Assembly: GCF_004358665.1 (NCBI RefSeq)
Contig: NZ_SMZR01000003.1
Coordinates: 186,001 to 250,000, forward strand
DNA: 64,000 nt
Direction of reading: 5' to 3'
Origin: Jeotgalibacillus sp. S-D1
Lineage (GTDB): Bacteria > Bacillota > Bacilli > Bacillales > Jeotgalibacillaceae
Notes under the pieces: generated by a model
What the model was told of the DNA's origin: nothing
Databases searched by the model: none
Seen by the model: the letters and a program-made list of their open reading frames with translations, nothing else
Translations under genes and position numbers: made by a program
Shown: positions 49,805 to 59,130 of the stretch, piece by piece
Numbering within the stretch: position 1 is the first letter of the stretch
Layout of the letters: each line of letters starts with the position of its first letter

Positions 49805-50229
49805 CCAAGCCCCTCCCCACTAATTAATCTATTACACAGGTAGCTGACCTGTTATGATGCTGATTTCATTTATTTCCAAATAAATAGAATTCACATAAGT
49901 ATATCATGGTGTCAGTCATTTTCTCTTTCCACGACTCATTTATTTACATTCCGAATTTCAAGTTATTCATTATATCCTTGACCACCCTGCTTGATGATGC
50001 TTTCGTTTAAATACAGGTTTTGTTAGCTGCGATTTTCCCTGAAAGTGCTCATCACACGCATGGTACAGCTCTATTTAGGATTTACACAAGTTCATTAACA
50101 AAAGGTAATTATACTTTTACAAGAGATTATACAAAATAGTTAGAATTGTCTATTTTTATAACCGAAATAGTTTACTATACTGAGAGTTGATAACAAATAT
50201 TTACAAGGATATTAAAAGGAGGAAATTCA
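49805..50229. other. Upstream region of the metalloprotease gene
   Basis: About 425 bases, AT-rich. It should hold the bacillolysin promoter and control sites; no decisive promoter hexamers or palindromes were seen. GGAGG lies just before the TTG start. Confidence 0.5.
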
Positions 50230-51915
50230 TTGAAGAAACATTTTGTCATTCCAATGGTATTAACTGCTTCTCTGGTGGCTTCGTCACTTGCTGCCCCTTC
50301 TGCTTCAGCTATTACAGCGTCAGAGTCAGAAAATCTTCAAACGATCACCAGCATCAAAGGAGATAAATCAAAGCCAGTTTTTGTAACTGGGCTTCAATCA
50401 CAAAATTTTAGTAAGACCGATGCGGCGAATGCCGTTAATTTCCTTGAAAAAAACAAAGGAAAACTTGGCTTAGCTAATCCGAAAACAAATCTTAAAGAAA
50501 CAATAACAGAAAAAGACGAGCTTGGCATGACCCATGTGAGACTGCAGCAAACAAAAAATGGCATTCCGGTTGAAGGTGCTGAAGTAATCGTTCACTACAG
50601 TGATGAAGGCAGTGTTGACAGTGTATCCGGTTACTATAACAATGATGCCGAAGCCGCTTATCTGAATACCACAGCCTCACTTTCCAAAAATGAAGCTGTC
50701 ACACTGGCCAAAAAATCAGTCAATGCCCCTGGTGTTTTAGAATATGATCCAGTAACAGATCTGGTGGTGTATCCATTTAACGGTAAGCAATATACTGCCT
50801 ACAAAGTAAACGTGAACTTCCTTGGCAAAGAACCCGGCAACTGGTTTGTCTATATTGATGCCAAATCCGGAAAAGTGATCGACCAGTATAACGGTCTTAT
50901 GCATGTTGAGGATGCAAGAGCGACTAAAGGCTCTGGAACAGGCGTTAAAGGAGAGCACCGAAATTTACATATTGCTCACAAGAATTTCAAAGGGAAAACG
51001 GGATCGACTTTTTATTTAAAAGACATCTCCCATCCGGGACTTAAAGCGATATCCACCTATGACTTTAAAAACGAATGGGGCTCGGAAGATTTTGATCTGC
51101 CAGGTGTATTGTATTCTAAGAAAAGCGCCGCTTTTAATGACGAGTACGATAAACCTGCTGTAGATGCTCATTACAATTCAGAGAAGGTATATGAATACTT
51201 TTTGAATGAACACGGCCGCAACTCGATTGATGGAGAAGGAATGGAGATTATTTCAACTGTCCATTTTGGAGAAGACTACAATAACGCCTTCTGGAATGGG
51301 AGACAGATGACCTACGGAGACGGCGACGGACTGTTCTTCATCCCGTTGTCCGCTTCACTTGATGTAGCTGCTCATGAAATGACTCATGGGGTCACCACAA
51401 ATACAGCAGGGCTGTTATACAGAAATGAATCGGGCGCCTTAAATGAAGCTTTCTCTGATATTTTTGGTGCGCTTGTCGATGAAGATGACTGGGAAGTAGG
51501 TGAAGATGCGATGGGGCAGGATGCCATTGACAGCGGAAGACCTTCCCTCAGAAGTTTAAGTGAGCCTGACAAATATCCTGTTGGGGCAGCGTATAAGGAT
51601 TATGGCGACGGAAGAGGCATGTATCCGAAGCATATGAATGAATTCTACAATCTGCCTCTTAATCTTGATAACGGCGGCGTTCACATCAACTCTTCCATCA
51701 TCAACCATGCTGCTTACCTAACGGGAGAAATGATTGGAAAAGAGAAGCTTGGAAAAGTATACTACCGGGCACTGACTGTCTATCTGACACCGAATTCCAA
51801 CTTTAAGGATGCACGAAAAGCGCTGATTCAATCAGCTGAAGATCTGTATGGAGCAGGCAGTGCAGAGGCTAAAGCAACAGAAGATGGGTTAAATGGCGTC
51901 GGAATCACAGAGTAA
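50230..51915 (+). CDS. Secreted neutral metalloprotease, bacillolysin/thermolysin type (M4)
   Basis: 561 residues. Signal peptide about 1-26 (ending ASSLAAPSASA), a propeptide with FTP and PepSY parts (about 35-225), then the M4 catalytic domain. Zinc motif HEMTH at 382-386 (catalytic Glu383), third zinc ligand Glu406 in LNEAFSDIFGA, and the catalytic His in GGVHINSSIINHAAYL. It is exported and self-processed, and hydrolyses proteins for nutrition. TTG start with GGAGG upstream. The propeptide is long, the catalytic part slightly shorter than thermolysin. A 23-bp hairpin terminates it. Confidence 0.94.
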   Translation: MKKHFVIPMVLTASLVASSLAAPSASAITASESENLQTITSIKGDKSKPVFVTGLQSQNFSKTDAANAVNFLEKNKGKLGLANPKTNLKETITEKDELGMTHVRLQQTKNGIPVEGAEVIVHYSDEGSVDSVSGYYNNDAEAAYLNTTASLSKNEAVTLAKKSVNAPGVLEYDPVTDLVVYPFNGKQYTAYKVNVNFLGKEPGNWFVYIDAKSGKVIDQYNGLMHVEDARATKGSGTGVKGEHRNLHIAHKNFKGKTGSTFYLKDISHPGLKAISTYDFKNEWGSEDFDLPGVLYSKKSAAFNDEYDKPAVDAHYNSEKVYEYFLNEHGRNSIDGEGMEIISTVHFGEDYNNAFWNGRQMTYGDGDGLFFIPLSASLDVAAHEMTHGVTTNTAGLLYRNESGALNEAFSDIFGALVDEDDWEVGEDAMGQDAIDSGRPSLRSLSEPDKYPVGAAYKDYGDGRGMYPKHMNEFYNLPLNLDNGGVHINSSIINHAAYLTGEMIGKEKLGKVYYRALTVYLTPNSNFKDARKALIQSAEDLYGAGSAEAKATEDGLNGVGITE

Positions 51916-51981
51916 ACGATCCTTTACAGTGGATTTTTCTTCTTATTTACCAAGATAGACTACCGATTGTTTATGTTCTGC

Positions 51982-52035
51982 ATTCAAAGCAAAAAGAACC
52001 TGGTGAGATTTAACCAGGTTCTTTTTGCTTTGAAT
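51982..52035 (+). terminator. 23-bp perfect hairpin after the protease gene
   Basis: The arms 51982-52004 and 52013-52035 pair over 23 bases (contain AAAGAACCTGGT and ACCAGGTTCTTT) with an eight-base loop. It is followed by CTCTC, so the T-rich part is inside the stem; may also act as a transcription or mRNA stability barrier. Confidence 0.85.
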
Positions 52036-52211
52036 CTCTCTTGGTTACTTTATCAAGAAAGATGTGTTAATAAGAACAGTTAATAACACAAATGGATCAG
52101 CTTCTTCTTCAAATAAAAAGAAGCGCCTTCTCCTTCCTTTGCTAATCACACCTAACTGAGCAAAATGCATAGAATAAAATGAAGGTTATAAAGATTAGGG
52201 GGGAATTGGGG

Positions 52212-52676
52212 ATGAGTTCAAATTATTATACTTATAGTTATAACGACTACGTTCGCCGCCAAAATAATGATGATGAGTTAATACCAGATATTCAAAAAGC
52301 ACTTAACGGGGTGTATACGGCGATTGTCTGCTATGAAAAGCTTGCCCGGAACGCATCGCTTGACAGTCAAAGGGATCAAATACTGGAGATTCGGGAAGAC
52401 GAGAAGCGGCATTTTGAGGAATTTAGCAAGATTTATGCAAATTTGACGGGAAGCCAGGCGGCTCCGGTATTGAATAAAGGCTTTCCTTCCGTCTATCGGC
52501 CAGGTTTGGAATTTGCCTTTCGGGATGCGCAGAAAACGGTGGATTTTTACTTGGATATTGCACAGAAGGCTCAAAACATAACTCTTAAAGAAACGTTTCG
52601 CAGAGCAGCAGCAGATGAACAAAATCATGCAGTTTGGCTTTCTTTTTTTCTTCAGCAAGTGCTTGAATACAGGTAA
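52212..52676 (+). CDS. Ferritin-like domain protein
   Basis: About 154 residues, helical, with carboxylate/His motifs of diiron ferritin-like proteins: YTAIVCYEKLARNA (Glu near 47), EIREDEKRHFEEFSKIY (ExxH) and AADEQNHAVWLSFF (ExxH). Such proteins bind diiron and act in oxidation or spore coat maturation. ATG at 52212 follows AGGGGGGAATTGGGG; the frame is open eleven codons further. Monocistronic, ended by the hairpin at 52697. Confidence 0.82.
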   Translation: MSSNYYTYSYNDYVRRQNNDDELIPDIQKALNGVYTAIVCYEKLARNASLDSQRDQILEIREDEKRHFEEFSKIYANLTGSQAAPVLNKGFPSVYRPGLEFAFRDAQKTVDFYLDIAQKAQNITLKETFRRAAADEQNHAVWLSFFLQQVLEYR

Positions 52677-52696
52677 ATATAAGTGTCCAAATGATG

Positions 52697-52723
52697 AGCA
52701 CCCCAGATAAAGGGTGCTTTTAC
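52697..52723. terminator. Terminator between ferritin-like and Spo0E-like genes
   Basis: AGCACCC pairs with GGGTGCT, followed by TTTT; shared by two convergent genes. Confidence 0.8.
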
Positions 52724-52733
52724 TATTTCCTGG

Positions 52734-52922
52734 TTAAACAACCACGTTAATAGGAAACATCTCCTGATATTGATTTAACAGCTCGTCTAGCTCCTGGCTG
52801 CACTGAACAACAGAAGTATCTGTAAATCCATATTGCGCTGCCATTTTATACATATCAGTTCGTTTCTGATTTATTTGTTTTACCAGTATATTTTGTTTGT
52901 ACATTTGAATAGATGAAATCAT
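52734..52922 (-). CDS. Spo0E-like aspartyl-phosphate phosphatase
   Basis: 62 residues. Two helices with the family signature SQELDELLNQY (about 42-52), including the Ser-Gln-Glu-Leu-Asp active core. It would dephosphorylate Spo0A-P (or another response regulator) and delay sporulation. The whole protein is basically the Spo0E helical hairpin, the typical length. A GAGG site precedes the ATG. Confidence 0.9.
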   Translation of the reverse strand: MISSIQMYKQNILVKQINQKRTDMYKMAAQYGFTDTSVVQCSQELDELLNQYQEMFPINVVV

Positions 52923-53233
52923 TTAAATATCCTCCTGTTATGTTGTTAATTTCTATATTTAAATAGCATATTGGTCGATTACATAGTTTCGATTATAGGT
53001 TATTCAGTTTACTAAACTTGTCGAACCAGGTCCAAAACGAAAAGATTCACAAAATTGTCACATTTAAAGGCGAATAAAGTGAAAAAACAGTTTTACTTAA
53101 CCAAATTTAATCCTTATAAACCTTTTTTCAGCAAATATTTTTATTAAATTAAGCCTTATATTTATTGAGAGGTACAGATTTGTGCACTAAGCTTGTAGGA
53201 CAAGCTGATCAATCAGGAGAGGGGAATGTTTAA
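52923..53233. other. Intergenic region, AT-rich
   Basis: About 310 bases between divergent genes. It should contain both promoters. I see nothing else definite; GGAGAGGGG precedes the gene at 53234. Confidence 0.5.
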
Positions 53234-54298
53234 ATGAGTCGAAATTGGATGATTTACGGAGCGAATGGCTACACAGGGGAACTGATTGCAAGAAAAGCAG
53301 TACAAATTGGAATGATTCCGGTGCTGGCTGGCCGCAGTTTTGACAAAATTAAGCCTCTGGCAAATGAATTAGCTCTTGAAGCTCGTATTTTTTCTTTAGA
53401 AGATTCAAATGAGGTAAAAAAGAATCTCGGTGATATTGATTTAGTCATACATTGTGCCGGTCCATTCTCTATTACAAGCGCACAAATGATAGAAGGCTGT
53501 CTTGCAGCTGGTACTCATTATTTGGATATTACAGGTGAGGCTGAGGTGTTTGAGCATACCCATTCCTCTGAATTGGCGGGAAGAGCAGAAAGAGCCCGTG
53601 TGGTTCTTTGTTCCGGGGTTGGTTTTGATGTTATTCCTACTGACTGCACTGCGCTCAAGCTAAAGGAGATGATGCCTGATGCCACCCATCTATCGCTGGG
53701 ATTCCAGTCGGATTCAGGAGTATCGCCGGGAACATATAAAACAATGATCCAGGGTCTTGCAACCGGCAGCCTGGAGCGCCTGGAAGGACGGCTTACCCCG
53801 TTTCCACTTGGCACCAAGCATCGTAAAATTGATTTTGGAAAAGGCCCGCAAACAGCCATGGCAATTCCATGGGGAGATGTTTCCACCGCTTTTTATACAA
53901 CAGGGATTCCCAACATTAATACATGGATTCCTATGAGTGCTATTATGATTCGAGGAGCTCGAATTATGCAGCTTTTGAGACCTTTACTTGGGAATACAGC
54001 GATACAGGGGCTGCTTAAAAAAATGGTGGAGAAGAAAATCAGCGGACCGGATGAATTGTCACGCGGCAGGACGCCTGCTTATATTTGGGGAGAAGCAAGG
54101 AATGAAAAAGGGGACATTCTAACTGCCCGCATTCAAACAGCTAATGTCTATAGCTTAACAGCGGACGGTGCTTTGGCGGTCGCAAAACGGTTGCTTGATC
54201 AATCCAATATAGATGGAGGCAGCTGGACTCCTGCCGGCTTGTTTGGGGCAGATTTCATTGAGGAATTGCCAGGGTCAGGGAAGTTTGAGCTTTCTTAG
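53234..54298 (+). CDS. Saccharopine dehydrogenase-like / trans-acting enoyl reductase family protein
   Basis: 354 residues. The N-terminal NADP-binding motif YGANGYTGELIARKAVQIG is followed by LAGRSFDKIKPL (Arg for NADP). HCAGPFSITSAQMIEGCLAA, GTHYLDITGE and CSGVGFDVIPTDCTALKLKE are the signatures of the family that includes saccharopine dehydrogenase NADP-binding proteins and mycobacterial enoyl reductases. Function is not defined in Bacilli. It lies alone, with a GC-rich hairpin just behind it. Confidence 0.82.
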   Translation: MSRNWMIYGANGYTGELIARKAVQIGMIPVLAGRSFDKIKPLANELALEARIFSLEDSNEVKKNLGDIDLVIHCAGPFSITSAQMIEGCLAAGTHYLDITGEAEVFEHTHSSELAGRAERARVVLCSGVGFDVIPTDCTALKLKEMMPDATHLSLGFQSDSGVSPGTYKTMIQGLATGSLERLEGRLTPFPLGTKHRKIDFGKGPQTAMAIPWGDVSTAFYTTGIPNINTWIPMSAIMIRGARIMQLLRPLLGNTAIQGLLKKMVEKKISGPDELSRGRTPAYIWGEARNEKGDILTARIQTANVYSLTADGALAVAKRLLDQSNIDGGSWTPAGLFGADFIEELPGSGKFELS

Positions 54299-54354
54299 AA
54301 TTGCCTTTGCTGTACTGGTACGGAAAAACGCTCGTTATTTCAGGCAGACATCAC

Positions 54355-54393
54355 CCGGTCGGCGTATTACCTGCGGGGCAATACGCCGACCGG
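54355..54393. terminator. GC-rich hairpin without T tract
   Basis: CCGGTCGGCGTATT (54355-54368) pairs exactly with AATACGCCGACCGG (54380-54393). No T-run follows, so it is not a standard terminator. Confidence 0.6.
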
Positions 54394-54451
54394 CCGAGTC
54401 AGGCCGTGAAAAATAGAAGTTTCATAAAGGTCTATAAGCGGCACAATTGGA

Positions 54452-55525
54452 CTACTCTACTTCTACCGTCCATTCCTGGGTATCTTCCAGGTTGCCCTGC
54501 TGAATGCCGGTAATCGTATCATATAATCGCTGAGATAATTCACCAATTTCATGATTGTTAATCACCATTTTCCTGCCCAGCCAGTTTAATTCGCCCACAG
54601 GTGAAATAACGGCTGCGGTTCCTGTTCCGAAGACTTCTTCAAGCTGCCCATTCTCATAGGCCTGGTACAGCTCATCGATGGAAACCTTTCGCTCAGCTAC
54701 TGGAATGTTCCATTTATTCAACAGTTCAATAATTGACATTCTCGTAATGCCTTTTAATATGCTGCCATTCAGTTCAGGCGTTACGACTTCTCCATTTATC
54801 TTAAAGAAAATATTCATACTGCCGACTTCTTCAATGTACTTTTTATGTACGCCATCCAGCCATAGGACGTCCGCATTTCCCGCCTCTTTCGCATTTGCCT
54901 GCGCCTGGTAGCCGGAGGAATAATTCCCCGCTGTTTTTGCCATTCCCGTTCCGCCTTTTACCGCTCTGGTAAACTGGTCTTCGACATTAATAACGACCGG
55001 CTCAATCCCCCCGGGGAAATAAGAGCCTACAGGAGAAAGAATAATCATAAATTTATAGCTTTCTGAAGGAGCAACAGCCAGGTTCGACTCTGTTGCGATG
55101 ATAAATGGCCGGATGTATAAAGACGTTCCTGGTGTAGAAGGAACCCAGTCTTTTTCCAGTCGGATCAGCTCTTTAAGATAGCCCATTACCTGTTCTTCAT
55201 CAATTTTCGGGATGCGCAGTCTCTCACTCGAAAGGTTTAAGCGCTGAAGGTTTTTCTCGGGACGAAACATCAAAATACTGTTTTCCTGAGTTTTGTATGC
55301 TTTTAAGCCTTCAAATACTGTCTGTCCGTAATGAAAAATCATCGCCGCGGGATCAAGCGTAAGCGGAGCATAAGGAATGATTCTTGGATCATACCAGCCC
55401 TTTTCCGTTTCATAATCCATAATAAACATGTGATCAGTAAAGGTTCTGCCAAATGGGATCTGATCCTTAGACGGTTTTTGCTTCAGATTTTGACATTTTA
55501 TAATCTTCAATTCTTGTTCTGTCAT
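54452..55525 (-). CDS. ilvE: Branched-chain amino acid aminotransferase
   Basis: About 357 residues, PLP fold type IV. The segment MFHYGQTVFEGLKAYKTQEN-like block (AMIFHYGQTVFEGLKAY) and GGTGMAKTAGNYSSGYQAQA carry substrate and PLP-Lys (Lys in GMAKTAGNY). LWLDGVHKKYIEEVGSMNIF and EVFGTGTAAVISPVGELNW complete the family pattern (YbgE/YwaA type). It interconverts Val/Leu/Ile and their keto acids. I take the ATG at 55525 with AAGGAG upstream; the frame begins 16 codons earlier. In B. subtilis ybgE lies beside ybgF/ybgG, relatives of mmuP/mmuM found nearby here. Confidence 0.93.
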   Translation of the reverse strand: MTEQELKIIKCQNLKQKPSKDQIPFGRTFTDHMFIMDYETEKGWYDPRIIPYAPLTLDPAAMIFHYGQTVFEGLKAYKTQENSILMFRPEKNLQRLNLSSERLRIPKIDEEQVMGYLKELIRLEKDWVPSTPGTSLYIRPFIIATESNLAVAPSESYKFMIILSPVGSYFPGGIEPVVINVEDQFTRAVKGGTGMAKTAGNYSSGYQAQANAKEAGNADVLWLDGVHKKYIEEVGSMNIFFKINGEVVTPELNGSILKGITRMSIIELLNKWNIPVAERKVSIDELYQAYENGQLEEVFGTGTAAVISPVGELNWLGRKMVINNHEIGELSQRLYDTITGIQQGNLEDTQEWTVEVE

Positions 55526-55665
55526 CTTCAGGACTCCTTCTGCCATGGTCTGGTTGAAATTTTGGTGTTTCAATTAGTCTACACATAACGACAAGTATTT
55601 TAAAGACTTTAAGCCGAAAATTCTGAAATTCGATAGATTGGCAGTTATTCTTATTAAACGTGATT

Positions 55666-55794
55666 GTTGATTTCCGCTGAAGGCACTCGCTTTCCGCGGG
55701 GCGGGGGTGAGCCCTTTACAACGCTTCGCGCTTCAAAGGTCTCACCTCTCCCGCTGCATCCCGCAGGAGTCTCGCACCTTCAGCTCCAATCAAC
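55666..55794. repeat. Dispersed imperfect-palindrome repeat, copy D
   Basis: Ends GTTGATT and AATCAAC, then CCGCTGAAGGC against the CACCTTCAGCT region. The interior contains CTTTCCGCGGGGCGGG and CCCGCTGCATCCCGCAGGAG. It is in the opposite orientation to copies B and C. Confidence 0.85.
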
Positions 55795-55928
55795 GGTGCA
55801 TAAATCATAACAGGAGCATTTAACAGACTTAACATAAATAGGGTTTCATTGTTCAATTCCGCCTTCCGTTGCAATTAATCCACTATTTGAATATTTCAAG
55901 GGAATAAAAGAGAACCATTCAGCAAAAA

Positions 55929-55967
55929 AAATCCCATACGAAAAAGATTCTTTTTCGTGTGGGATTT
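55929..55967 (-). terminator. Terminator of the glucoamylase-family gene
   Basis: AAATCCCATACGAAAAA pairs with TTTTTCGTGTGGGATTT (one G-T), 34 bases past the stop at 56001. Confidence 0.88.
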
Positions 55968-56000
55968 CCTTCTTGCTATCAGTTTCTTACTCAATACGCC

Positions 56001-57353
56001 TTACTGAATCGAAAAGGTTTCTTTTTTCAATAGCTTCTCCGGTTTCTTGCCGATTGGATCCTTGTGGAAGTAATCGCGGATGACGCCATCGTTCAAATAG
56101 TTGGCGATGGAAACCATGATCATTCCCTGATCAAGTGCAAGATACGCTTTTGCGATTTCACCTGTTTCGACATTGACTGAATCATAGAAGCCATATTTGC
56201 TGTAAAGATTAAATTTCTTCAATGCTTTAATATTTTTTCGAACTTCTTTTGGTGCATAATCCAGCGCAAGGAAGGTCGCGTGTGCTGTTACGGTCGCACC
56301 GTCATCGTAGCCGCTTGTACCAAGAGGGGTGGCAGCAAATTCACTGTAACCATCCGGTGTAGCAGATGGTGAAAAGCCCCAGGCATCGTAGCCCTTTTCC
56401 TCTGCATAGGCAATTTGCAGATCTACATGCCGCTGGTTATTGAGTCCCAATGCTTTTTTGCCCAAATCTTTTTCTTTCATTACAATACCTGGCATCAGCC
56501 CTTCAAACATGCTTCCGCCCCAGCTTGGAACAAATTTCACTCCATTGTATTCGTAGTGACCTTCAAATACCGTAATGCCATCATAAACCTCGTCATATCC
56601 GCCTGGAATTTGTGCCTGCCAATCCCACTCTTTCGGCATGGTCCGGTACATTTTCCACCAGTGATCTTCCGGCACATCCCCTTTGCCGATCGCTAAATAA
56701 CTTGCAACACGCGGCTCGGTATAAAGCAGGCCGTAATGATGATCAGTCAGTTTCCCCTGTTCTGCATCGTAGCCTCCTCTAAACTGGCCCACTTCCTCGT
56801 CATAAAGGGTTGAATAATCCATCGCTTCTACCAATTTACCCGTTTGTTTGTTTAATTCCTTATAGGCCTGTCCTGCTACGATTAAGCCTGCGGACAGCCA
56901 CCCGTTATCCACCTGAGAAATAAACTGGCCCCAATCTTTTTTTAATGAACCATCCTTCGTATAGTACCAATTGTAATAAAGACCATTCCATTTTTCCAGA
57001 TCCTCGAGTGTGTTGAGGGTAACGCGGATTCGTTTAACTGCTTCTTTTTTTGAAATGAGACCCATCTGTTCTGCCGATACTGTACTCATCATATACATTC
57101 CTATATTGGTCGGAGACGTATGAGCGGCCTCTTGTTTCCCCTCATCCGTGTACCGGACTTCATCGAATGTCAGACCGGTCTTTGGATCTGTATGGTCCTC
57201 AAAGTATCGATACGTCTTTTTTGAAATCGCTTTCAATTCAGCGTTTAATGCTTTGTTTTTTCCATGATCCTTTGCTGATGCGCTGATTTGCGGAACACTG
57301 CTAATGATTAATACAATGACAAGCAGCATCGAAAACATTTTTGTTTTTTTCAT
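56001..57353 (-). CDS. Secreted glucoamylase-family (PF10091-like) protein
   Basis: 450 residues. Signal peptide within 1-28 (FSMLLVIVLIISSVPQISAS). The mature part is an alpha/alpha-barrel-like protein: KKTYRYFEDHTDPKTGLTFD, SPTNIGMYMMSTVSAEQMGL, NGWLSAGLIVAG, FVPSWGGSMFEGLMPGIV, EKGYDAWGFSPSATPDGYSE, ALDQGMIMVSIANYL. These are hallmarks of the PF10091 group, in which some members (GH144) cut beta-1,2-glucans. Likely an exported glycoside hydrolase; the substrate is uncertain and starch should not be assumed. Own terminator. Confidence 0.85.
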   Translation of the reverse strand: MKKTKMFSMLLVIVLIISSVPQISASAKDHGKNKALNAELKAISKKTYRYFEDHTDPKTGLTFDEVRYTDEGKQEAAHTSPTNIGMYMMSTVSAEQMGLISKKEAVKRIRVTLNTLEDLEKWNGLYYNWYYTKDGSLKKDWGQFISQVDNGWLSAGLIVAGQAYKELNKQTGKLVEAMDYSTLYDEEVGQFRGGYDAEQGKLTDHHYGLLYTEPRVASYLAIGKGDVPEDHWWKMYRTMPKEWDWQAQIPGGYDEVYDGITVFEGHYEYNGVKFVPSWGGSMFEGLMPGIVMKEKDLGKKALGLNNQRHVDLQIAYAEEKGYDAWGFSPSATPDGYSEFAATPLGTSGYDDGATVTAHATFLALDYAPKEVRKNIKALKKFNLYSKYGFYDSVNVETGEIAKAYLALDQGMIMVSIANYLNDGVIRDYFHKDPIGKKPEKLLKKETFSIQ

Positions 57354-57590
57354 CGTAGTCTCCTTTTCATTTAAAGATATTTTGGTTTATTGAAACGTTT
57401 CACCTACAGTGTAACATGAAGAATGCGGTTACGGGCTTCTGATTTTCATTATTCAGATAATTGGTCCGTTCATCCTACAGGTAAAATGAATTATGTTTGA
57501 TAGAAAATAAACTCCTGCTCAACATTACATGTTTTTGCTTCATTTAGGGTAAGGAAAAGGAGATACCCGAGATGGAAAGGAGCATTTATT

Positions 57591-57851
57591 ATGGGAATTA
57601 TTCTTTATTTAATTGTGGGAGGGTTAGTCGGCTGGCTGGCCGGATTAATCTTAGGCAAGGATGTTCCAATGGGCTGTATAGGGAATATTATTGCAGGGAT
57701 TATCGGATCATGGATCGCAGGCGAGCTGTTGGGCGGATTTAGCACCTTTGGCCCAGCATTGGCGGGCATTCATATTATACCTGCATTGATTGGTGCAATT
57801 ATTTTTGTCTTTATCTTAAGCTTGATTTTACGAGCTGCCAGAAAAAGATAA
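57591..57851 (+). CDS. GlsB/YeaQ/YmgE family membrane protein
   Basis: 86 residues with three Gly-rich membrane segments (YLIVGGLVGWLAGLILGKDV, CIGNIIAGIIGSWIAGELLG, ALIGAIIFVFILSLILRAAR) and the conserved loop motif GKDVPMGCIGNIIAGI. Transglycosylase-associated or general-stress membrane protein; relatives are stress-induced. Upstream, GTTTTT (57531) and GGGTAA (57547) are only ten bases apart, too close for a good sigma-B promoter. AAAGGAG precedes the ATG. Confidence 0.9.
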   Translation: MGIILYLIVGGLVGWLAGLILGKDVPMGCIGNIIAGIIGSWIAGELLGGFSTFGPALAGIHIIPALIGAIIFVFILSLILRAARKR

Positions 57852-57860
57852 TATAGAAAA

Positions 57861-57897
57861 AACCCGGAAAGAGGCATGCCCCTTTCCGGGTTTTTTT
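57861..57897. terminator. Terminator after the GlsB gene
   Basis: AACCCGGAAAG pairs with CTTTCCGGGTT, followed by TTTTTTG on the plus strand. Confidence 0.9.
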
Positions 57898-57913
57898 GCG
57901 GTGTTACAGCAGG

Positions 57914-58138
57914 CTATTTCTTCAAAAATTTCGTTATCAAACTAACGCCAAGGGAGAGCAACGTGTACACAACAACCCAAATAAAAAAGGATTTGTTAAA
58001 TACCGCAAATGTTAAGAAGGTGAAAACGATCAATGTTACTATTGGCATAATAAACCACTTTTTGAACAGAAGGAAGCCACTAATGGACGCTGCCATGACA
58101 ATAACAGGATAAAGAAATAAGATCAGTAAAAACTCCAT
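57914..58138 (-). CDS. Small membrane protein (DUF2651-like)
   Basis: 74 residues, three hydrophobic segments: FLLILFLYPVIVMAASISGF, WFIMPIVTLIVFTFLTFAVF, FFIWVVVYTLLSLGVSLITK. It resembles the DUF2651 (YbeF) group of Bacillus membrane proteins; family recognition is moderate. AAAGGGGATG precedes the ATG. No function known. Convergent with the GlsB gene. Confidence 0.7.
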   Translation of the reverse strand: MEFLLILFLYPVIVMAASISGFLLFKKWFIMPIVTLIVFTFLTFAVFNKSFFIWVVVYTLLSLGVSLITKFLKK

Positions 58139-58185
58139 TCTTACATCCCCTTTCCTCTGAGCTTAACGGGTACTTTTTAAATCTT

Positions 58186-59130
58186 TCAACCTCGAAAGCT
58201 TTTGGCTACCTCTTTTATATGATGAGGAGATGTGCGGCAGCATCCGCCAATTAATCGGGCGCCTGCTTCGTGCCAATCCTTTGCCGGCAGTTCAAGACCC
58301 CCGCATACATCCTCTCCATGCCAGGTTTTTGTTTCCGGATTGTAGGTTTCACCTGAATTCGGATAAACGATAATCGGCTTATCAGTCGTTTTGTGAAGAA
58401 GCTTAACTGCTTCTTTGACCACCGATGCGGGTGCGCAGTTAAGACCGATTGCAGCAATTTGATCATTTTGACCAAACGTTTTTGCGCATTCCTCCAGGGA
58501 AGTGCCATCACTGATAGCCGTCTCATTTTTTAATGAAAAAGAAAGCCATGCAGTGGTTTTGGGGTGTTCCTCAAGAAGTGCAGCCAAAACCTTTGCTTCG
58601 CGAAGAGAGGGAATCGTCTCAAATGCGATCAGGTCAGCACCCGCTTCAATCAAAGCAGCCAGCCGGAGACGGTGGAAGTCTTCCAGTTCCTCATCTGACA
58701 CAGTGTAATGTCCTATGTATTCTGAGCCGTCTGCAAGATACGCCCCGTAAGGACCGACAGAGGCAGCCACCACCGGCTTTGGTCTCGCCTCATCCTTTGA
58801 TTCCTTCCAATAATCATCCCTCGCTTTTTTAGCGAGATCAACGGTTTTTTTGATTAGTGCCAATGCTTCTTTTTTCTGTATGCCGCTTTTGGCAAAGCCA
58901 TCAATGGACGCCTGATAGCTTGCCGTCAGTGCACAGTCAGCACCGGCACGGAAATAGTCCAGGTGCACCTGATAAATAAGCTCAGGATTTTCAATCAGCA
59001 CACGCGCAGACCACAAGGGGTCATCCAAATTGCACCCGTGCCGCTCAAGTTCTGTGGCCAGCGCACCATCCAATATCATAACGGGAAAGCTGCGCAGAAT
59101 GTCTTTAACTGGATTGACGGTACTGGTCAT
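58186..59130 (-). CDS. mmuM: Homocysteine S-methyltransferase MmuM
   Basis: 314 residues, zinc-dependent. The barrel starts [20 protein letters not shown] (about 19-38). Zinc ligands are Cys in [10 protein letters not shown] and the pair in [12 protein letters not shown] near the C-terminus. [17 protein letters not shown] is family-typical. It transfers a methyl from S-methylmethionine to homocysteine, giving two methionines. The 5' end overlaps the mmuP 3' end by 26 bases, so the two form an operon under the SAM-I riboswitch. B. subtilis YbgG is the counterpart. Confidence 0.93.
   Translation of the reverse strand: MTSTVNPVKDILRSFPVMILDGALATELERHGCNLDDPLWSARVLIENPELIYQVHLDYFRAGADCALTASYQASIDGFAKSGIQKKEALALIKKTVDLAKKARDDYWKESKDEARPKPVVAASVGPYGAYLADGSEYIGHYTVSDEELEDFHRLRLAALIEAGADLIAFETIPSLREAKVLAALLEEHPKTTAWLSFSLKNETAISDGTSLEECAKTFGQNDQIAAIGLNCAPASVVKEAVKLLHKTTDKPIIVYPNSGETYNPETKTWHGEDVCGGLELPAKDWHEAGARLIGGCCRTSPHHIKEVAKSFRG

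Larger units (their letters stand above)
55574..56000. other. Intergenic region: dispersed repeat and terminator
   Basis: No gene supported. It holds the ilvE upstream region (no T-box leader recognised), repeat copy D and the terminator at 55929-55967. Confidence 0.7.

Noticed and set aside
54213-54513. Frames around the GC-rich hairpin at 54355
   Set aside because: They overlap the ends of two good genes in other frames and contain the hairpin; no support.
55574-56000. T-box leader upstream of ilvE
   Set aside because: Looked for the conserved T-box sequence and specifier hairpin; found only the dispersed repeat and the terminator of another gene.
57531-57552. Sigma-B promoter before the GlsB gene
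   Set aside because: The two boxes are only ten bases apart, shorter than the 12-14 needed.
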